Shown: positions 36,555-46,038 of the stretch, piece after piece
Numbering within the stretch: the stretch's first letter is position 1
How the letters are laid out: every line of letters begins with the position of its first letter
Source: Arenibacter sp. F20364
GTDB lineage: Bacteria > Bacteroidota > Bacteroidia > Flavobacteriales > Flavobacteriaceae
Reading direction: 5' to 3'
NCBI RefSeq assembly: GCF_023015905.1
Contig: NZ_JALKBD010000003.1
Coordinates: 186,001-250,000, forward strand
DNA length: 64,000 nt
Program-made: the position numbers and the translations under genes
The notes under the pieces: generated by a model
What the model saw: only the letters and a program-made list of their open reading frames with translations
Told to the model about the DNA's origin: nothing
Databases searched by the model: none

Positions 36555-37237
36555 GAAAAGAACAGCATCATAAAGGATGGAATGAGATAAAAACAAACGA
36601 TTCCTGGGCCCTATTTAAGATTATGGGCGAGTTTGTGAATGGATTTGAAAAAATGAGTGCTATTGGCCCTTGCGTTTCTGTCTTTGGGTCGGCACGCAAC
36701 AAACCGGGTGATAAATACTATGAATTGGCGGTCAATGTCGCCAAGAGTATTGCTGAAGCTGGCTACGGAATCATTACCGGAGGTGGACCTGGAATAATGG
36801 AGGCCGGAAATAGAGGTGCTCATTTGGCAGGCGGTACTTCTGTCGGATTGAATATTGATTTACCTTTTGAGCAACATGACAATCCATACATAGACAGCGA
36901 TAAAAGCTTGGATTTTGATTATTTCTTTGTCCGCAAGGTTATGTTTGTAAAATATTCCCAAGGCTTTGTAGTTATGCCTGGAGGTTTTGGAACGCTTGAT
37001 GAACTTTTTGAAGCAATAACACTTATACAGACCAACAAAATAGAGAAATTTCCTATAATTCTAGTGGGCTCTGATTTTTGGAATGGATTGATAGTTTGGA
37101 TAAAGGATACTATGCTTAGTATGGGAAATATTAGCCCTAATGATCTGGATTTAATACAAATAGTAGACTCGGAAAAAGAAGTGGTGGACATAATCGATTC
37201 CTTCTACAAAGGAAATATATTAAGCCCTAATTTCTAA
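36551..37237 (+). CDS. TIGR00730/LOG family Rossmann protein
   Basis: A 228-residue protein of the LOG (lysine decarboxylase-like) family. Characterised members are cytokinin riboside 5'-monophosphate phosphoribohydrolases that release adenine-type bases from nucleotides. Both family motifs are present: GGGPGIMEAGNRGA near residue 78 and the signature PGGFGTLDELFEA (PGGxGTxxE) near residue 140. The opening GPCVSVFGSAR is typical. The N-terminal extension of about 38 residues places it in the type common in Bacteroidota. In bacteria the role is probably nucleotide salvage or clean-up. It is followed by the M1-like gene after 11 bases. Confidence 0.9.
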   Translation: MRKEQHHKGWNEIKTNDSWALFKIMGEFVNGFEKMSAIGPCVSVFGSARNKPGDKYYELAVNVAKSIAEAGYGIITGGGPGIMEAGNRGAHLAGGTSVGLNIDLPFEQHDNPYIDSDKSLDFDYFFVRKVMFVKYSQGFVVMPGGFGTLDELFEAITLIQTNKIEKFPIILVGSDFWNGLIVWIKDTMLSMGNISPNDLDLIQIVDSEKEVVDIIDSFYKGNILSPNF

Positions 37238-37248
37238 ACACGGAATTC

Positions 37249-40095
37249 TTGAAGAAGTTGGAATATTTACGGAAACCTATTTTATTGTTGATAATTTTAC
37301 TTGTCAATGGCATGTCCGTAGCCCAACATTCCAACAAACTTACGGCCACCTTGAATGTCGAGAGCAAAGAGGTCACCATACAGCAAGAAATTGAATATGT
37401 AAACAATTCCAATGACACCTTAAAGCTTATTTACTTTAATGATTGGGCCAATGCCTATGCCGACAAGAATACGGCACTGGCCAAAAGATTTTCCGAAGAA
37501 TTTAAGAAAGGCCTCCATCTCGCCAAGGACGATGAAAGGGGAAATACCAAAATAACTAGTACCGTTGACGATAATTACCGAGGATTGGACTGGGAATATG
37601 CCCCTGGTAGGGACATTATTAAAATTGATCTCAACAATCCCCTAGCTCCTAAGGAATCCACTAAAGTATTCATAACTTACAAGGTAAAATTACCGTCCGA
37701 TAAGTTCACTACTTACGGATATGACAACAGAGGTGGCTACTATTTAAAGGACTGGTACCTGACCCCAGCCGTATACGATGGGCAATGGCATTTATATTCC
37801 AACAAGAATTTAGAAGATCTTTTTACGGATATGGCCAATACGTCCATTGAACTCATTATACCAGAAAATTTATTTGCGGTCTCCAATTTTCATGAGTTGG
37901 GCAAAAACATAGTAGGTAACAATCAACATATTTATTTTCAAGGCATTAATCAAAAAAGTGGAGAAATAATAATAAGTCCGACCAATCAATTTGTAAGGCA
38001 TGTAACTCCGGAGATGACCATATTGACCAATCTGCAGTCTCCAAAGTACGATGATATATCCTCGGGAATATCCATTAATAGGGTTTCAAAATACATTTAC
38101 GAAAACCTGGGCGATTTTCCACATAAACAATTATTGGTTTCTGAATTGGATTATGACAAGGACCCCCTTTATGGAATAAACCAACTTCCAAGCTTTATTA
38201 GGCCCTATGAGGAACAGTTTCAATTTGAAATGAAATTTCTGAAAACCGCCCTCAATAGTTTTATTAGGGAAACTATGTTCCTTGATCCAAGAAAGGAAAA
38301 ATGGGTTACCGATGCCATTCTTAACTATCTAATGATCGGTTTTGTACAAGATTACTATCCGGATCAAAAATTGTTGGGCAAATTATCCAAGATATGGGGA
38401 GTGCGCAGTTTTCATTTGGCCAAAATGAATTTTAACGAACAATATCCCCTACTGCATATGTTATCGGCCCGAAAAAATGTCGATCAATCCCTTACTACTC
38501 CCAACGATTCACTCATTAAGTTCAATCAAAAAATAGCCAACAGATATAAGGCTGGCTTGGGATTGGCATATTTAGCAGATTACACAGGTAAAGAACATGT
38601 AGACCGCAGTGTTAAGGAATTTTACATCAATTATAGATTAAAACCGTCCACAGCGGCAGATTTTAAATTTATAGTTGTAGAAAACTCTGACAAGGATATT
38701 AATTGGTTCTTTGATGAATACGTGTCCACTACCCAGAAAATTGATTTTAAGATAAAAACGGCTAAAAGACTAGGGGATTCATTGGTGGTCGTATTAAAAA
38801 ATAAACAAGGTACCAATGTACCTATTTCCCTTTTTGGGTTAAGAAATGATACCGTAGTTTCCAACTATTGGTTCACAAATATTGTGAATCAAGAGGCTTA
38901 TCAAATTCCTAACAACGGTGAGGATAGGTTGGTTTTGAATTATGATCAAACCATCCCGGAATTTAACCAAAGGGATAATTGGAAGTCATTGAACGGTTTC
39001 TTTTCAAGTAACAAAAAATTAAAATTTCAGTTTTTCAAGGATGCCGAGGATCCCTTCCGCAACCAAATTTTTTATGTACCCGTGCTGGGATTCAATAAGT
39101 ATGACGGACTTTCTCCAGGCATGCGACTATACAACAAAACCTTATTGGAAAGGCCATTTGTTTTTGATCTGGCCCCTTCCTATGCTCCTAATGAGAAGAC
39201 CTTTGTTGGTTACGCAAAATTCAATTTTCGGAAATACCATGGTAAAAGCGGTTTATACGTCTCCAATTATTCCCTAAGGGGATCTACCTCCCATTTTCAA
39301 GAAAATTCGCGTTACAGCACAATAAGCCCCTCCGTAGGTTTTGGTTGGAGGCCAAGCAATCTTTTGCTGAACAAAAGGGAAGCCTTAATTTTTAGGTCTA
39401 TCAGTGTTTTTAGGGATATAGATCCAACTTTACAGACTTTGGGTCTGGAAACAGATCCGGATTATAATGTGTTCAACGCACAATATTACAATACCACCAA
39501 CAATATAATCAATTACCTATCTTGGTCAGTGGATGCACAGTATTCAGATAAATTCACGAAACTAGCCTATGAATTGGAATACAGAAGACTATTTGAAAAC
39601 AATAGACAATTTAATTTACGTTTTTTTGCCGGGAAGTTTCTAAGAAATGAAACGGCCGGGGTTACGGATTTTTTTAGTTTTTCCCTGGATAGGCCAACAG
39701 ATTACCTTTTTGATTACGACTATCTGGGTAGATCGGAAGGGTCGGGAATCTATAGTCAACAGATCATAGTTGCAGAGGGCGGATTTAAATCCAAATTGGA
39801 AAATCCCTTTGCCAATGACTGGATGGCCACTGTCAATGCCAGTGTAAATGTATGGCGATGGATAGAATTGTATGGTGATTTAGGTTTTGTTAAGAATAAA
39901 GGGCTTAAGGAGCGTTTTGTCTATGACTCCGGTGTACGTCTCAATTTGTTGACCGATTATTTTGAACTTTATTTCCCCCTGTACTCCAATAATGGCTGGG
40001 AGATTTCACAACCGCATTACAATCAAAAAATTAGATTTGTCATAACCTTTAGTCCAAGGACTTTAACCGGGTTGTTTACTCGGAAATGGTTCTAG
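37249..40095 (+). CDS. M1-like outer-membrane protein without zinc site
   Basis: A 948-residue protein from a TTG start at 37249. That start is needed to include the signal peptide KPILLLIILLVNGMSVAQ. Residues about 27-500 follow the M1 aminopeptidase layout (beta sandwich, then a helical catalytic-like domain). Where HEXXH is expected, SFIRETMFLDPRKEKWVTDA is found, so zinc ligands are lost. From about residue 600 the chain is rich in alternating strands and aromatic residues (YAKFNFRKYHGKSGLYVSNY) and ends in FTRKWF with a terminal Phe, as in outer-membrane barrels. It is likely a surface or outer-membrane protein that binds rather than cleaves. Function unknown. Confidence 0.75.
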   Translation: MKKLEYLRKPILLLIILLVNGMSVAQHSNKLTATLNVESKEVTIQQEIEYVNNSNDTLKLIYFNDWANAYADKNTALAKRFSEEFKKGLHLAKDDERGNTKITSTVDDNYRGLDWEYAPGRDIIKIDLNNPLAPKESTKVFITYKVKLPSDKFTTYGYDNRGGYYLKDWYLTPAVYDGQWHLYSNKNLEDLFTDMANTSIELIIPENLFAVSNFHELGKNIVGNNQHIYFQGINQKSGEIIISPTNQFVRHVTPEMTILTNLQSPKYDDISSGISINRVSKYIYENLGDFPHKQLLVSELDYDKDPLYGINQLPSFIRPYEEQFQFEMKFLKTALNSFIRETMFLDPRKEKWVTDAILNYLMIGFVQDYYPDQKLLGKLSKIWGVRSFHLAKMNFNEQYPLLHMLSARKNVDQSLTTPNDSLIKFNQKIANRYKAGLGLAYLADYTGKEHVDRSVKEFYINYRLKPSTAADFKFIVVENSDKDINWFFDEYVSTTQKIDFKIKTAKRLGDSLVVVLKNKQGTNVPISLFGLRNDTVVSNYWFTNIVNQEAYQIPNNGEDRLVLNYDQTIPEFNQRDNWKSLNGFFSSNKKLKFQFFKDAEDPFRNQIFYVPVLGFNKYDGLSPGMRLYNKTLLERPFVFDLAPSYAPNEKTFVGYAKFNFRKYHGKSGLYVSNYSLRGSTSHFQENSRYSTISPSVGFGWRPSNLLLNKREALIFRSISVFRDIDPTLQTLGLETDPDYNVFNAQYYNTTNNIINYLSWSVDAQYSDKFTKLAYELEYRRLFENNRQFNLRFFAGKFLRNETAGVTDFFSFSLDRPTDYLFDYDYLGRSEGSGIYSQQIIVAEGGFKSKLENPFANDWMATVNASVNVWRWIELYGDLGFVKNKGLKERFVYDSGVRLNLLTDYFELYFPLYSNNGWEISQPHYNQKIRFVITFSPRTLTGLFTRKWF

Positions 40096-40205
40096 TCTTT
40101 TAATAAATTCTTAGTTTATGAGGTTATTTTTATGATATTCTCAATATTTAAAAATACACTTCCCCTTTCTTTAAATAATTATTAATTATTATCCTCTTAT
40201 ATTGG

Positions 40206-40236
40206 TTGCAAAAACCATATTGATTTGATATTTTTG
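40206..40236 (+). promoter_or_regulatory. Promoter of the fused E1 gene
   Basis: TTG, 20 bases, TATTTTTG fits the Bacteroidota form. The start near 40243 gives a leader of about 15 bases to the ATG at 40258 and rules out the upstream TTG at 40225. Confidence 0.6.
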
Positions 40237-40257
40237 CGAGAAACCATTAATTCCGTA

Positions 40258-42669
40258 ATGAATATAGATTCCGAAGCCAGCAACGACATTTCATTTGACG
40301 ATTTTCAATTACAAATATTGAAAGACTATGAAATTGCTGTTACGAGCAGGGAATGTAGCTTATTGGGCAGAAGGGAAGTTTTGACCGGAAAAGCTAAATT
40401 CGGAATTTTTGGGGACGGTAAGGAACTTCCACAATTGGCTATGGCCAGATCTTTCAGGGATGGCGATTTTAGAAGTGGTTATTATAGGGATCAAACTTTT
40501 ATGATGGCTTTGGATCTTCTTTCCCCAAAGGAGTTTTTCCATGGTTTGTATGCCACCACCGATATAAAAAAAGACCCCATGAGCGCCGGTAGGCAAATGG
40601 GGGGGCACTTTACTACTTTTAGCCTAAATGAAGACGGAAGCTGGAGGGACCTCACCAAACAAAAAAACAGCAGTGCCGATATTTCTTGTACTGCGGGGCA
40701 AATGCCTAGATTGCTAGGTCTGGCACAGGCATCAAAAATATATAGGAACGTCAAAGTTGAACATAGTGCCAAATTTTCGGATAATGGCAATGAAGTAGCT
40801 TGGGGAACCATTGGTAATGCCAGTACTAGTGAAGGTGTCTTTTTTGAAACCATAAATGCGGCCGGAGTATTACAGGTACCCATGGTCATCAGCATATGGG
40901 ATGATGATTACGGTATTTCTGTTCACGCCAAACATCAGACGACCAAAGAAGATATATCAAAAATTTTGGCCGGCTTTCAAAGGGACAAGACCAATGCAGG
41001 CTATGAGATCCTAAAAGTTAAAGGTTGGGATTATACCGCCTTGATCCATGCTTATGAAAATGCCTCGGATATCGCCAGGGACGAACACGTGCCAGTAATT
41101 ATACATATAACCGAACTAACGCAACCACAGGGACATTCTACTTCAGGTTCACATGAACGGTACAAGAGCGAGGAGCGTTTACAATGGGAAAGAGAAAATG
41201 ACTGCAATAAGCGATATAGGGAATGGATTTTAGCAAATAGGATTGCCACAGAAGAAGAGCTGAAAACTCTGGAAAAGAATATTAAAAGACAGGTTCGAAG
41301 TGCTCGTAAGGAGGCATGGGAAGAGTTTTTGGCTCCCCATAAGGAACAGAAAAAAAAATTGGTGAACCTGTTGGAAAATGCAGCCAACGCCAGTGTCAAT
41401 AAAAATTTTATCACCAAATTAAAAAACGATTTAATTGCCGTTGAAGAACCCATAAAAAAAGATATGGCTTCCAAGGCTAGAAAGGCTATGCGATATTTAT
41501 TGGGAGAAAGTAGCAAGGAGAAAGATCTTTTGGCCGCTTGGACCAATAATTTTTTAGAGGAATCCCAAAACAAGTACAGTACCTATTTGTATAACGAACA
41601 AAATAACAATGCGTTGAGTGTTCCTGAGGTACAGCCTACTTTTGATGCAGAACCCGAGGAAGTAGATGGAAGAATTATTTTAAGGGATAATTTTGATGCC
41701 CTTTTTGAAAGATACTCCCAAGCCTTGATCTTTGGTGAGGACAGTGGAGCCATAGGTGACGTAAATCAGGGATTGGAAGGATTGCAAAAAAAATACGGGG
41801 AACTCAGGGTAGCCGATGTCGGTATTAGGGAGGCCAGTATAATTGGGCAAGGAATAGGGATGGCGTTGAGAGGATTGCGTCCAATTGCGGAAATTCAATA
41901 TTTGGATTATATCTTTTATGCACTGTTTACTTTAACCGATGATTTGGCGACACTACTCTATAGAACGGTCGGAAAACAAAGGGCTCCATTGATCGTAAGA
42001 ACACGTGGACACCGATTAGAAGGTATATGGCATTCGGGTTCGCAAATGGGTGGACTGATCCATTTATTGCGGGGCATGTATATTTTAGTACCCAGAAATA
42101 TGACCAAGGCAGCCGGTTTTTACAACACCCTTATGAAAGGAAACGAGCCGGCATTATTAATTGAGAGTTTAAACGGGTATAGATTAAAGGAACCCAAACC
42201 CAGTAACCTAGGGGCTATATGCACTCCCATCGGTATTGTTGAAGTAGTGAGACCGGGAACGGATATTACCTTGGTTTCCTATGGCTCTACCCTGAGGATA
42301 GTAATGCAGGCAGCAGAGGAACTCAGAGAAGTAGGTATCGATGCCGAAGTTGTGGATGCCCAAAGCTTATTACCGTTCGATTTGCGTCAGGACGTACTTA
42401 GGAGTGTTAAAAAAACCAATAGGCTATTGGTAATAGACGAAGATGTTCCAGGAGGATGCTCTGCCTATCTAACACACGAAATTATTGAAAAACAAGGAGC
42501 GTATAAATATTTGGACAGTGCTCCCCAAACCCTTACCGCAAAGCCACATAGACCGGCTTATGCCACTGACGGCGACTACTTTTCCAAACCTAATTCCGAA
42601 GATATATTTGAAAAAGTCTATGCCATTATGCACGAATTTAATCCGACTGATTTTCCAAAATTAAGATAA
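40258..42669 (+). CDS. Fused alpha/beta 2-oxoacid dehydrogenase E1
   Basis: An 803-residue thiamine-diphosphate enzyme joining E1 alpha and beta in one chain. It is the decarboxylating component of a branched-chain or related 2-oxoacid dehydrogenase complex. The alpha part (about 15-400) includes the GDG-N-type ThDP motif region NEVAWGTIGNASTSEGVF. The beta part (about 470-803) starts IILRDNFDALFERY and has GEDSGAIGDVNQG, IREASIIGQGIGMALRG and the C-terminal transketolase fold with VVDAQSLLPFD. An intervening linker is charged and helical. Start from the ATG at 40258. No E2 or E3 gene is adjacent, so the complex partners lie elsewhere. Confidence 0.92.
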   Translation: MNIDSEASNDISFDDFQLQILKDYEIAVTSRECSLLGRREVLTGKAKFGIFGDGKELPQLAMARSFRDGDFRSGYYRDQTFMMALDLLSPKEFFHGLYATTDIKKDPMSAGRQMGGHFTTFSLNEDGSWRDLTKQKNSSADISCTAGQMPRLLGLAQASKIYRNVKVEHSAKFSDNGNEVAWGTIGNASTSEGVFFETINAAGVLQVPMVISIWDDDYGISVHAKHQTTKEDISKILAGFQRDKTNAGYEILKVKGWDYTALIHAYENASDIARDEHVPVIIHITELTQPQGHSTSGSHERYKSEERLQWERENDCNKRYREWILANRIATEEELKTLEKNIKRQVRSARKEAWEEFLAPHKEQKKKLVNLLENAANASVNKNFITKLKNDLIAVEEPIKKDMASKARKAMRYLLGESSKEKDLLAAWTNNFLEESQNKYSTYLYNEQNNNALSVPEVQPTFDAEPEEVDGRIILRDNFDALFERYSQALIFGEDSGAIGDVNQGLEGLQKKYGELRVADVGIREASIIGQGIGMALRGLRPIAEIQYLDYIFYALFTLTDDLATLLYRTVGKQRAPLIVRTRGHRLEGIWHSGSQMGGLIHLLRGMYILVPRNMTKAAGFYNTLMKGNEPALLIESLNGYRLKEPKPSNLGAICTPIGIVEVVRPGTDITLVSYGSTLRIVMQAAEELREVGIDAEVVDAQSLLPFDLRQDVLRSVKKTNRLLVIDEDVPGGCSAYLTHEIIEKQGAYKYLDSAPQTLTAKPHRPAYATDGDYFSKPNSEDIFEKVYAIMHEFNPTDFPKLR

Positions 42670-42793
42670 GAGCAATCTGTATACCCTTGTTTTGAAACCT
42701 GTGGTAATCAAAATTCACTTTGTTTTTAGAAAACTAATAGTTACTTTTAACAACTTATAAAGCTATTATTTTCCTAAAACCCAATTCACCCCA

Positions 42794-43156
42794 ATGAAAG
42801 ACCTAGGCCTACTATTTTTGCGCATATCTTCTTCTGTTTTAATGATAACCCATGGACTACCGAAATTTCAAAAGCTCATTGGAGGTAATTTTGAATTTGG
42901 CGATCCCATTGGTATTGGCGCTACCCCTTCCCTATTTCTGGCGGTCATAGGAGAACTTATATGTCCTATTTTGGTTATTATAGGTTTTAAAACACGCTGG
43001 GCAACAGTGCCAACTATTATTACCATGTCGGTTGCAGCATTGATAGTACATGGGTCCGACCCTTTTAACGTAAAGGAAAAAGCCATATTATTTTTAATAA
43101 GCTTCACCTCCATACTTCTGTTGGGTCCTGGAAAATATAGTTTGGATAAAAAGTAA
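42794..43156 (+). CDS. DoxX family membrane protein
   Basis: A 120-residue protein with four hydrophobic segments (about 5-22, 45-62, 68-86 and 98-115). The DoxX pattern LLFLRISSSVLMITHGLPKFQKL opens it, followed by GFKTRWATVPTIITMSVAALIVHG. Family members are small quinone- or redox-linked membrane proteins, and some are subunits of quinol oxidases, but most are uncharacterised. It lies 125 bases after the fused E1 gene and converges on holA. Confidence 0.88.
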   Translation: MKDLGLLFLRISSSVLMITHGLPKFQKLIGGNFEFGDPIGIGATPSLFLAVIGELICPILVIIGFKTRWATVPTIITMSVAALIVHGSDPFNVKEKAILFLISFTSILLLGPGKYSLDKK

Positions 43157-43301
43157 ACCCTACTACAATTAGTATTTTTTTTTGCCTCCCAGTTCCTATG
43201 GGCTTCTGAGATTTGTAGTACACGGAATAAATTGCTAGCATGCTATTTGCGCATGACTAGTATATTTTACCAATTCTGAAAGCCGTTCTGTCTTATAAAG
43301 T

Positions 43302-44300
43302 TTAGAATATTTTGATCAGTAACTCTTTAAGTAGATCCTCCTGCGAAATGTTGGATCCAACGCCTTTGCCCTTAACATCCAATTCCCTTAGATTGGAAAT
43401 AATTTCACTTACACGCCTCATAGGGTAATTTCTTGCCGCCGTCTGAATTTCCGAAACAAAAAATGGCCTAATTCCCAAGGCCGTGGAAACACTTTTGGAG
43501 GAATGATCCTTTAAGCCGTGATAAGACAGCAACTGTATAAAAAATGAATACAAAAGGGTTATTGTTAGAACAAAGGGATTGTCCTTTGGATTCTGGGCAA
43601 AATAATTGACAATTCTTGTTGCTTTTTCAATGTCCTTCTCCCCTATTGCTTTTTTAAGTTCAAAATTGTTATAATCCTTACTTATCCCAATGTTGGATTC
43701 AATGGCTTCCGGGTTTATTTCAACTCCTTTTGGGACAACCAAACACAATTTTTCAAGTTCCTTGTCGATTTTACCTAAATCGGTCCCAAGAAACTCCACC
43801 AATAAGTTGGCTGCCTTAAAGGTAATTCCGTACCCTCTTGAATGTAAAGATTTTTTAATCCAATCCGCTACTTGGTTCTCATAAAGCTTTTTACCTTCAA
43901 ATATTGTCCCCGATTTTTTAATGGACTTGTACAACTTCTTACGCTTATCCAGTTTACTGTATTTGTAACATAAAACCAATACCGTAGAAGGTTGGGGTTG
44001 ATCGGCATAGGAAACCAGATTTTCTATGGACCGCGAAAGATGTTGTGCCTCCTTTACAATGACTACCTGTCGCTCCGCCATCATTGGATATCTCTTGGCA
44101 TTGCCAACGATGTCCTCAATCGTGATTTCCTTACCATATAGAATAACCTGATTAAACCCACGTTCTTCCTCTGACAGGACGTTTTTCTCAATATACTCCG
44201 ATATCTTGTCAATATAGTACGGTTCCTCACCAGTCAGAAAATATATGGGTGCTATATTTCCATTTTTTATATTGCTTACAATCTGTTTTACCTCGTCCAT
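43302..44300 (-). CDS. holA: DNA polymerase III delta subunit
   Basis: A 332-residue HolA, the clamp-loader subunit that opens the beta clamp. The opening PIYFLTGEEPYYIDKISEYI is the delta hallmark, followed by ERGFNQVILYGKEI and the region RYPMMAERQVVIVKEAQ that contacts the clamp. The C-terminal collar domain (about 215-332) includes NPFVLTITLLYSFFIQLL and LREDL-type NLRELDVKGKGVG. Length matches the family (about 330-340). It is divergent from the HsdR_N gene with only 26 bases between start codons, so the promoters overlap. Confidence 0.93.
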   Translation of the reverse strand: MDEVKQIVSNIKNGNIAPIYFLTGEEPYYIDKISEYIEKNVLSEEERGFNQVILYGKEITIEDIVGNAKRYPMMAERQVVIVKEAQHLSRSIENLVSYADQPQPSTVLVLCYKYSKLDKRKKLYKSIKKSGTIFEGKKLYENQVADWIKKSLHSRGYGITFKAANLLVEFLGTDLGKIDKELEKLCLVVPKGVEINPEAIESNIGISKDYNNFELKKAIGEKDIEKATRIVNYFAQNPKDNPFVLTITLLYSFFIQLLSYHGLKDHSSKSVSTALGIRPFFVSEIQTAARNYPMRRVSEIISNLRELDVKGKGVGSNISQEDLLKELLIKIF

Positions 44301-44326
44301 CTAAAAAAAATCATCAAATTTGCACA

Positions 44327-44773
44327 ATGCAACCATTAAACTATCCCTCATATCCCTTTCGATTCAAAAATAGGGAAAATAAAGTCTTTATTTTTGATGT
44401 CATACGCAAAAAATTTGTGGTTTTACAACCGGAAGAATGGGTAAGACAGCACGTAGTGCATCACCTAATTTTGGATAAAAATTATCCTAAGGCACATATC
44501 AACGTTGAAAAACAATTGCTAATAAACAATTTAAAAAAAAGATATGATGTGGTCGTCTTCAATCCAGACGGAAGTATCGAAATTGTGGTGGAATGTAAAT
44601 CTCCCCAGATTAAAATAGACCAAATGGCTTTTGACCAAATTGCCCGTTATAACCTTCTGCTCAAGGCCAAATATTTAATGGTCACCAATGGCTTGGACCA
44701 TTTCTTTTGTAGCATGGATTTCGACAAGGAAAAATATAGTTTTCTTGAGGATATCCCCCTTTATAGGCCCTAA
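44327..44773 (+). CDS. HsdR_N-domain PD-(D/E)xK nuclease-fold protein
   Basis: A 148-residue stand-alone version of the N-terminal nuclease domain of type I restriction HsdR. The nuclease motif is intact: RYDVVVFNPDG supplies the Asp and EIVVECKSP the ExK. WVRQHVVHHLI and the following QKQLLINN-type segment match the family. Start from the ATG at 44327; the frame extends to 44249 but that would run into the divergent holA gene. No methylase or specificity subunit is near, so this is not a restriction system. The pairing with holA is common in Flavobacteriia as I recall, hinting at a DNA-replication or repair role. Confidence 0.85.
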   Translation: MQPLNYPSYPFRFKNRENKVFIFDVIRKKFVVLQPEEWVRQHVVHHLILDKNYPKAHINVEKQLLINNLKKRYDVVVFNPDGSIEIVVECKSPQIKIDQMAFDQIARYNLLLKAKYLMVTNGLDHFFCSMDFDKEKYSFLEDIPLYRP

Positions 44774-44937
44774 TAAAGTATACTAAAAATATTACATGAC
44801 CAATACAAAAGCCATTGCTAGAGACTGCAGTTGTCAAAATATTCATAGTCATTTATAAAATATTTCTTTACATTGCCGACTTAATCGAATCCTTATAATT
44901 TTGAATATATGTCCTACTGTTTTGGACATTATAGAGA

Positions 44938-45942
44938 ATGTTAAAAATAGCAGTTGTCATACTTAATTGGAACGGAGAAGCTCTTTTGAAAAAGTTTCTT
45001 CCTTCCGTAACCGAATTCTCCAAGGAGGCGGACATATATGTCGCCGATAATGCATCTACGGACGGCTCTATCGACTTTGTAAAGAAAAGATACCCGCACA
45101 TAAGTATCATTCAAAATTCGGCCAATGGTGGTTATGCCAAGGGATACAATGATGCCTTGCCACAGGTAAATGCTGATATTTTTTGCCTATTGAATTCCGA
45201 TGTGGAGGTTACCAAGGATTGGCTATTGCCAGTACTAAAGGAATTTGAGGACAACCCTTTGGCGGCAATTGTTCAACCCAAAATATTGGACTTTAAAAAT
45301 AAGACCTGTTTTGAATATGCTGGTGCTGCAGGTGGATTTATTGATAAATTTGGTTATCCGTTTTGTCGGGGACGCATTTTTAATGAATTGGAAGAAGACA
45401 ACGGCCAATACAATGACATAAAGGAAATATTTTGGGCTACTGGAGCATGTTTGTTTATAAAGAAGGAGGTTTTTGGAAAGTTAAAGGGATTTGATGAAGA
45501 TTATTTTGCACATCAAGAAGAAATAGACCTATGCTGGAGGGCAAAAAACAAGGGGTACAAAGTATTTTATGTAGGAAACTCCGAGGTTTACCATGTTGGC
45601 GGTTCTACCTTAAGCAGTATGAATCCACAAAAGACTTTTCTCAACTTCAGAAATTCCCTTTACTCCCTGGTTAAAAACCTTCCTTCATCCAAAGTAGTCC
45701 AAATAGTACTTTTAAGACTTGTTTTGGATGGTTTAGCGGGACTATTTTTTATTTTTCAAGGCAGATTTAAGCATTTTTGGGCGATTTTACGGGCTCATTT
45801 TAGTTTTTACAGAAATTTTTCCAGTATGTACCAAAAGCGTGGAAAAGCCTATTTTACAGGCGATTATTACGCAACAAAATCCATTGTTTGGGCTTATTAT
45901 ATAAATCATGTAAAAATTTTTAACAATTTAGTAAAAGATTAA
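44938..45942 (+). CDS. GT2 family glycosyltransferase (rhamnosyltransferase-like)
   Basis: A 334-residue GT-A glycosyltransferase. Motifs are VVILNWNGEALLKKFL, ADNASTDGS near residue 40, NGGYAKGYNDAL near 65 and LLNSDVEVTKDW (metal-binding DxD position) near 93. The acceptor-side ED-type region reads FDEDYFAHQEEIDLCWRAKNKGY. This pattern is that of the WcaE/RfbN-like group that adds rhamnose or related sugars to polysaccharides. One amphipathic stretch near 255-275 may touch the membrane. It is not linked to an O-antigen cluster here. Gene is complete; acceptor unknown. Confidence 0.9.
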   Translation: MLKIAVVILNWNGEALLKKFLPSVTEFSKEADIYVADNASTDGSIDFVKKRYPHISIIQNSANGGYAKGYNDALPQVNADIFCLLNSDVEVTKDWLLPVLKEFEDNPLAAIVQPKILDFKNKTCFEYAGAAGGFIDKFGYPFCRGRIFNELEEDNGQYNDIKEIFWATGACLFIKKEVFGKLKGFDEDYFAHQEEIDLCWRAKNKGYKVFYVGNSEVYHVGGSTLSSMNPQKTFLNFRNSLYSLVKNLPSSKVVQIVLLRLVLDGLAGLFFIFQGRFKHFWAILRAHFSFYRNFSSMYQKRGKAYFTGDYYATKSIVWAYYINHVKIFNNLVKD

Positions 45943-45975
45943 CTAAATTGGTCTCGCAAAATATTGCGTTTTATA

Positions 45976-45983
45976 TAATTTTG
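45976..45983 (+). promoter_or_regulatory. Candidate -7 element of the OmpA lipoprotein gene
   Basis: TAATTTTG followed by CG, 55 bases before the ATG. The nearest TTG box is 25 bases upstream, slightly too far. The same TAATTTTGC is found before the OmpA paralogue at 53445. Confidence 0.4.
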
Positions 45984-46038
45984 CGAACATTAAAACGAAC
46001 CTATTAAATTATAAATTATTAATTCTATTATCATAACT

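Noticed and set aside
44249-44326. Longer start for the HsdR_N protein
   Set aside because: It would overlap the 5' end of the divergent holA gene and adds a non-homologous stretch; the ATG at 44327 opens directly into conserved sequence.
44327-44773. A type I restriction-modification system
   Set aside because: Only the HsdR N-terminal domain is present. There is no helicase part and no HsdM or HsdS nearby.
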